A stretch of 64,000 nucleotides of DNA, taken from Trachythela sp. YZ-2020. Taxonomy: Eukaryota > Cnidaria > Anthozoa > Malacalcyonacea > Clavulariidae. A model generated the notes under the pieces. It ran no database searches. It was not told the DNA's origin and worked only from the letters and a program-made list of their open reading frames with translations. Of this stretch, positions 57,545 through 64,000 are shown one piece after another. The translations under genes were made by a program, and so were the position numbers. The first letter of the stretch is position 1; each line of letters opens with the position of its first letter. The stretch spans positions 1,302,001-1,366,000 of the forward strand of contig JADLSH010000282.1 in NCBI GenBank assembly GCA_016169945.1, written 5' to 3'.

Positions 57545-59570
57545 TTCAAATTCTCCAAACGCAATGAAACTTTCCAAGAATATTCCTTTTTTGATGAGCT
57601 ACAACTTTTGTGTAACATTGCTGGGCAAATTACAAAGCGAGTTAAAGGTAAACCAGCACCATGGTTGCATGTCGAAGTCAAACAGCTTATGAACGATCGG
57701 GATAGTTTACTTCGTAAGTATCGTAGGACCACTAATGACGAGGACTTTCATGCATATAAACTAAAGCGTAATAAGGTGAACACTTTGTTGCGACAAGCGA
57801 AGTCCTCGTATAACAAAAATCTGTTAGAAGAAAATGCGAAGACTCCTGAGACATTTTGGAAAATAATTAAATCAATTTACCTAGTTAAATCGACAAGCAA
57901 AAATACGAGTCTATCATTTGAAATTGACGGCGAGATGTCAGCTGATGCATCAAAAATTTCAAACGCTTTTTGCTCATATTTTAATAACATTGTTGCAACT
58001 TTGAAGCAGAAAGCTTTTCCACTGCGTAATCTAGTTTCGAGAAACCCTAAAAGCATTGGTAAAAAGACGGAGAAAGTTTTCAAGTTTCGAAATGTTTCCA
58101 TTTTGGGAGTGGAAAGACGGCTGAGCTCGCTTAAATCTACCAAATGTACGGGTTGTGACAATTTACCACGAAGATTATTGAAAGAATCAGCATCTACCAT
58201 TGCTCCACCGCTTACCCATATAATAAATTTGTCAATGCAGTCTGGTCTGATCCCATCCGAATGGAAATCGGCAAAGATTATGCCAATTCACAAATCGGAT
58301 TCGAGGTCGAGTTTTGATAACTATCGCCCAATTTCAGTTCTCCCAGCAATATCGAAAGTAATGGAGACCATCATTCACCGTCAGTTTATGAATTTTTTGA
58401 ATGAAAATAAACTATTATCGCAAAATCAGTTTGGCTTCAGACCAAAAATGTCTACTGAACTGGCGGCGGTGAAGTTTATCGATGAAATTCGTATGAGTGT
58501 TGATAAAGGCAATTTGGTTGGAGCTGTATTTATTGATTTGACTAAGGCATTCGACACGATTAGCCACTCTAAGCTGCTAAGTAAGCTACCCCAGTATGGC
58601 ATAAATGGAGCTGAACTAGATTGGTTTAAAGATTATTTGTTTAAACGCGCAGCTTGCGTTTCATACAATAACCATATATCTCAGGAATGTCATCTTCGGT
58701 CCGGTGTCCCTCAAAGTTCAATACTTGGCCCTTTACTGTTTTTGATATCATTTAATGACATCGTCGATGTAATTGAACAATCCAGAATAGTGAAATATGC
58801 GGACGATGTTGTTTTTTGTGTAGATGATAAGAATATGGAGTCAATCAAATCAAAACTGACGAACGATTTGGCTAATGTTGCGGACTGGTTGGATGAAAAT
58901 GATCTAATTATCAACTTAAAAGAAGGGAAAACCGAAGCATTACTATTTGGAACAGCCAAGCGTATATGCAAATCAAACGAGTCTCTGTCTATACCGTATG
59001 GAAATACAGTTATTAATCTCACAGAGAAATACAAGTATCTTGGTGTTGAAGTTGACTCCACATTAAATCTTAACACTCATTTAGATGCTTGTTTTAAACG
59101 TGCATCAACAAGGTTACGTCGACTATCCAAAATTAGAGACAATTTAAACGTGGACTCGGCGAGAATGATTTATCTGTCAATGATCACACCACTCCTGACA
59201 TACTGTGGAATTTTGAATCTTAAATTAACGTCAACACAACTGCATCAATTAGCTTCTTTTCGGGAACGAGCCACTAAAGTTATTTTTAAGGATTTTCGAC
59301 CTAAGGAAGAAGCGTGCCTGTGAAATAGTTAGAAGGACTTTAGATGGCAATATCCCGGAGGCCTTAATGGATCATTTTGTAATTAAAGATCACGGACGTG
59401 AAAAACGAAACCGAGGTTGTTTGATAAACTTACCAACTATAAAACTTGAATATGCACGAAGAGGATTCTATTTCATGGGAGCTAAATTATATAATGAGCT
59501 GCCATTAAATATTAGAACTGCAACAAGTTCTGAAGATTTTTATAAACTATTAAAACTTCATTTTGGCTAA
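57545..59570 (+). pseudogene. Non-LTR reverse transcriptase, late frameshift
   Basis: Open in one frame from about 57545 to 59323 and then, after a one-base shift near 59305, in another frame to TAA at 59570. The 571-residue ATG-initiated part includes FWKIIKSIY, CTGCDNLPRRLLK, NYRPISVLPAISKVME, QFGFRP, GAVFIDLTKAFDTISH, GVPQSSILGPLLF and the YADD catalytic box at 58796-58807, then KYKYLGVEVD. The shifted tail encodes LEYARRGFYFMGAKLYNELP, a typical C-terminal motif. GVPQSS, where most relatives have GVPQGS, is a notable change in the active-site region. CR1/jockey-like; unlike the 24.4-kb element, most of the RT is kept. Confidence 0.85.
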
Positions 59571-59580
59571 TATATATATA

Positions 59581-60218
59581 GAGGATATTACACGGTGGCG
59601 TGAAGATATGAATATTATTTTCGAGTGGTAAAATATTGTTTTTAACACGAGAAAATAATATTCATATCTTCGAGCCGCCGTGTAATGTTATTATTATTAT
59701 ATGGACAAAAATGAAAAGAAACTCAATAAGAACAGTCTTTATTTGACAAGGAGGAAACGGTCGCGCGAGGAAACACACGCGTTACATATTTTTGAAATAT
59801 GGAAAATATGAGTGTTTTAGTTTCCGGTAAAACACCCATATCCATATAATAAATATATTTATTATATAAACATAAGTGTCATATAGAGTTTTATGCCACT
59901 GAGAAAAATCGTATTTAAACACACGTAAAAAATACGATATTTTTACGTGTGAAAATATCATTTTTGCAAGCCAATCAAAAACCTATTACTATTTGTGTAC
60001 TATTTACATATTTGTTTTGAGTTTCTATATGAATTGTCGTTAGTTTATAATTTGTTTATAAAATAAACAGAATAGTACATGGTTACTTGGAAATATGGAA
60101 TTTATTTCTCGTGTTGAAGAGCATATTGCTCACTCGTTCGCTACGCTCACTCGTGAGCAATATTCTCTTCAACACTCGAAATAAATTCCATATTTCCGCG
60201 CAACCATGTAATATTCTC
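59581..60218. mobile_element. 638-bp double-hairpin MITE in the retrotransposon 3' region
   Basis: Ends GAGGATATTACACGG and GAGAATATTACATGG (complement) are inverted repeats; TATATATA lies on both sides (59573-59580, 60219-60226). Each end is itself a long hairpin: 59584-59690 and about 60085-60215. A further internal inverted repeat of TACGTGTG/CACACGTA lies near 59915-59950. Confidence 0.75.
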
Positions 60219-60381
60219 TATATATACATTATAGAAACTTTTTAATGAACTGCTTGGAACATCTTGAACTTTCAATTTTTAACCTATTATAGATTTTTAC
60301 TAAAGTCGTTTTTTGGACACAGGACACGCGTTGATAACAGCAATATTCTTGCTGAAGTGTTTTTATCCTGTTAAAATATTC

Positions 60382-60421
<40 letters not shown>

Positions 60422-60691
60422 ATCACAATGTACTTTTAATGTTCTACATATAGAAGTGTTCAGTAATCATGATTCGTTCATATTACCTAATAATATATAT
60501 AGCTATAGCCTTATGTGATTTAAGTAGTCAATTGTAAGTTACCTCTAGAAGTGAGATTTACAATTGTATATATCTAAGAAAAAAGTTATATCAATAAAGC
60601 TTTCATTATTATTATTATTATTATTATAGGAAATTTGAATATAGCAATGAAGAAATAATATATATTGCTGTGTGCTTGGGTTGCATTTTTA

Positions 60692-61462
60692 AGCAGCACT
60701 TCCATAAAAATGACTGAAAATATATTATATGCAAAGCCCCCTTCATCTGTCCACTACTCCAGACATTGAAATCACAAGAAGTTTTGGTCCAGTGATTGCT
60801 GAAAGTTGTTAATAAACTGCCCCTTTTCTTCAATAAAGTTTATACTTAGAGGTCTGAACTATCAATTTATTCTTTCCAACACAACTAAAACCAATATGTA
60901 AATAACTGTTGGATATTCATTCATGCAAATATGCTTACTTCAGTGCAAATGCTGTGGAAGTTGAACACTGTGGGGAAAATTAAAAGATTAGGTGCATGTT
61001 GTTGCTGGTCACAGTTGGTACATTCATGACAATTGTTGTAGATAAAGAGACACCCAAAGCATTATCCTTCAGCCAACCGAAATTCATGTAGAAGTAGAAC
61101 AGGGGTGCTAGGGGATAGCCCGCACCGGAAGTAGAACAGGGGTGCTATGGGATAGCCCGCACCGGAAGTAGAAAGGGAACATAGGAAAACTTAATAATAT
61201 GGTGTCATATTCTTCGCTGCCTGAAATGCAAACTGAACAAAATGATCTATGCATGTTAAATCTTACTTCAGAATACAGGAAAGCCATTTCAGCGACTCCA
61301 GATTTCAAAAAACTATATCATGGGACCAAGAGCAGTTTATTAACAACTTTCAGCAATCACTGGACCAAAACTTCTTGTTATTTCAATGTCTCGAGAGGTG
61401 GGCAGACAAAGGGCTTTGCATATAATATATTTTCAGTTATTTTAATGAAGGGCTGCTGAAAT
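60692..61462. repeat. Inverted repeat of ~140 bp with 490-bp spacer
   Basis: 60692-60833 and 61324-61462 are reverse complements with scattered differences (shared AAGAAGTTTTGGTCCAGTGA and complement). No gene in the spacer. Confidence 0.7.
61091..61173. repeat. 37-bp tandem repeat, just over two copies
   Basis: Unit contains GAAGTAGAACAGGGGTGCTA and GGGATAGCCCGCACC; copies at 61091-61126 and 61127-61163 differ at one base, and a third begins at 61164. Confidence 0.85.
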
Positions 61463-62139
61463 ACAACCTTTTGCATACACATAACAACCAAAACACTAAT
61501 TTGCAACTATTCTACAAACACATGTGGCCACAACCAAAAATATAGCCAAGCCAAAATCAACAGCAAAGCAAGAGTTTTTATGCAGTCAATACTGTTCGGA
61601 AATAACGAGAAAGTTGCTAGTAAACCGTGTTTGTTTTCGCGACAAACCATATCAAAGTGAAGCTATGCCTCTGGGACATGTTGACAAGTTGTTGGCTAAA
61701 TTTATTTTTATTTTTAACTGCTTGTAGCTACGTAGACATCAAGCAGCCAGATATACATCAATACATAAATCTAGGTTTCATAGTTAAAGAGCTCCATTTG
61801 AAGGGGTAAATTGTCTACAGTGCTCTTACCGATCACTTTATTTACTTCAAAACGCACGACAGAGCAGTTTTCGAAGCCAGCTTTTTGCCAAATTTGCTTA
61901 ATTCCTGTGTCAACTCGAAAGCAATTTTCTCGCGAATTATCGAATAGATTTTGCATAAACTTACGTTAAAGAGTCCTTAAACCAGTCTTTGAAGCGAAAC
62001 ATAGAGCAGTAAAATAAAAAAATATATAGGGTCGTGTAAAATCTACATTTTCTGACCGCCATTTGTCGAGAAATGGAAGAATAACCACGTTTCCCAGCTT
62101 TCATTGCTATTATGCTATAGCTGAAATTGCCTATTAAAA
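61463..62139. other. No gene seen
   Basis: Only short frames with no recognisable motif. Confidence 0.4.
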
Positions 62140-64000
62140 TTACAAAATTCGGGAAATCTAACATTGATTTATTTATTCGGAAATACGGAAATTACGATTA
62201 TAGCGATATAAACTGAAAATTGAAAACAGTTTGAGGAAAGAAAAATCCTTTATACCGTTCTGCATCCATATATCTAGTTGAAGAATTATGACCTTTGCTT
62301 GTCGCCAAAATGAGAAAGAACAAGAGTTAACATATTAACAAACTCCAATATTTTATATAGGCTATATAATATTATATAGTACTGAAATGTACAGGCGAAA
62401 TTGTGTGTATTACGATGTTTAGAACTTTCTCAATGCTAGAAAACGATTACCCGGAATGCAGGAAATAATATTTCAGGGACCCTTTTTTGTATCTGCGAAT
62501 GCAGATATATTGCCATCGTGCTGTTAGCTGTTAGCTGTTAGCCATTCAGCGACGAGCTTATTTAAATTGATAACCAATCAGCAAGTGGCTTACAATACAA
62601 TGACGTAATGTTCTCCAAGGCCATTATACATCATTCAATTTTGCCTGTTCGCAGGCTAGATCTTGAATATAAAAACGTGAAAATACGAAGATAGACCTAT
62701 GCCCTATGGATGGAGAGAATGCTTCAAAATTTAGTGGTTCTATTTCTGAAGGAAAATTAAACAGTGAAACAGTGAACAGTCGAACTATCGAAGGACGAAG
62801 ATCAAGGTAAGAAATACTACAACATACAGTATTGACGCGTAAATTGTCGTTGACGCGTAAATAACATTGACGCGTAAATTGTAAAATATAGCATCTTGTT
62901 TATGCACATAAGTTTTCAATACTAAAGTAAATTTGACTACCATGAATACTAGCTAATCCCACATTTTAATTTCACATTTAGCAATTCCACATTTTATAGT
63001 GGTCACATTTCTTTAAATAAAATATTGTGTACAAATATGATCTTGTTAAAAGCATATAATAGTTTATAAGACGGTAAAAGATAAGACTGTGCAATACTCC
63101 TTTTCGCATGACATTTATTGCAGACGGTGTCACAATCACATACTTATAATTTCATAATAGAAATTCATACTTCATATCCATAGGCAAATTCTCTTCTAAA
63201 TTACTAAATCGCTCATATCTAATGTCTTTTTTCAAACAATCATTTGCCTGTACTTTACGCATAACTCTCATATTTGTATTGTAGCGTGAACAAACAAACA
63301 CGGAACACTTGGTCTACAGATCTAAGGTATTGTATAGAACCTAGAATGATCACATGGTTATCACTCTTCAATATATATAAGCTGATTAGGACGTAATATA
63401 GAAAGAACTACTCACGTATAAAGTACGTAAAGGTCTAATATAGATATATGCAATAACACTCGTAGTAGTGGCTTCTAAAATTTAACTAAAATAATATGAT
63501 AAATATGGGCCTTGGTCGAACAGTGGAAGAGATCATTTGAGGTGTACTTTTTGGAAGAAATTTTGAGTTTGTGCCTTCTCCAAATATTCGTTTAAACCAC
63601 CTTTACGCGCTCTGCAAATATCAAACTGATTATAATGTCTGGGATTCTAACGATCCTAAACTGCATGGCCTATTATAGTTATAAGAACCAGTTTTATAAT
63701 AAAATTACATCACATGTTACAAGGTACTGTTAATAAATTGTTATTGTCACCGTCAGGTCAGTTGATTGTTGAAACCTTTAATAAGTTTCTGTAGCGCGTA
63801 CGATTAATATATAATATTGGTTTTTCGGAAAGACTGATGAATCGTATATTCTGATGATATCCCATTACATTATATTCTGCCTGCATGCACTCAACACATA
63901 ATATGATTAAAATAACACGGTTACGTATATCGTATTACGTATGGTTCGTTCAGTTGTTTGCCTGTGGCTATAGAGAACATAATCATAATGTTAAAGATAT
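62140..64000. repeat. Mosaic of segments seen at 23.1-24.2 and 20.0-20.65 kb
   Basis: 62140-63310 matches 23150-24100; 63355-64000 matches 20015-20650. Repeat P (copy 4) occupies 62487-62660. A short GACGCGTAAAT motif is repeated three times near 62835-62880. Confidence 0.65.

Larger units (their letters stand above)
57410..60628 (+). mobile_element. Second non-LTR retrotransposon, 5'-truncated
   Basis: Interrupts the paralogous segment that is continuous near 22.35 kb. Contains the RT ORF, a 3' region carrying a MITE (59581-60218), (ATT)n at 60387-60420 and a terminal AATAAAGC followed by (ATT)n at about 60605-60628. No endonuclease or ORF1 remains. 57415-57480 contains a GAGCCTGGGGACGAGGCTGG motif that looks like another repeat fragment. 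Confidence 0.75.

Noticed and set aside
57390..57692. 100-residue ORF overlapping the start of the second retrotransposon
   Set aside because: It is out of frame with the RT coding sequence and spans the insertion boundary.

Overview
This 64 kb window is AT-rich eukaryotic (metazoan) DNA made almost entirely of transposable elements, their relics and duplicated non-coding segments. It has no operons, bacterial promoters, CRISPR array, rRNA or conventional host gene. Intronless alpha-kinase and DDE-integrase genes, a CR1-type retrotransposon whose ORF1 carries an SGNH esterase, degraded P2X7-tail-like and Cys-rich repeat proteins, THAP/P-like transposons, tRNA-derived SINEs and a probable Penelope-like terminus together suggest an early-branching invertebrate, most likely a cnidarian (a sponge is possible). 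The species cannot be named from sequence alone.

0-4.4 kb holds the best-preserved genes: an intact DDE integrase-like gene on + and a convergent alpha-kinase gene on - whose zinc-binding tail is displaced by one frameshift, followed by a perfect 25-bp inverted repeat. 4.4-13 kb is a nearly full CR1-like retrotransposon. Its ORF2 is split by two DNA transposons, each with a TTAA target duplication, and by one small frameshift. 13-19.3 kb has a three-exon pseudogene with a Cys-rich and a P2X7-tail-like domain, TTAA dimer MITEs with nested hAT-like and TAA-duplicating MITEs, and a second Cys-rich repeat-type pseudogene.

19.3-27.8 kb is a mosaic of non-coding segments with paralogues elsewhere in the window (17, 40-49, 55-57 and 62-64 kb), plus a 5'-truncated non-LTR element. 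27.8-40.1 kb contains two P-element-like transposons in opposite orientation. Each has CACTGAGCT ends, a perfect 8-bp target duplication and a THAP relic. The second sits inside the terminus of a hAT-like element.

40.3-53.9 kb is a duplicated block: a ~5 kb unit present twice, then a 2,920-bp unit repeated almost exactly. 50-54.9 kb is rich in (TA)n-associated palindromic MITEs, and at 54.9 kb the minus strand encodes a complete hammerhead ribozyme at a probable Penelope-like or retrozyme-like terminus. 57.4-60.6 kb is a second non-LTR retrotransposon with a long reverse transcriptase ORF, one late frameshift and a double-hairpin MITE in its 3' region. The window ends in more paralogous repeat DNA.

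The genes do not form one pathway. The coherent units are the integrase/kinase pair, the two retrotransposons and the nested DNA transposons. All coordinates, target duplications and pairings were read by eye. Protein family names rest on recognised motifs, with no database search.
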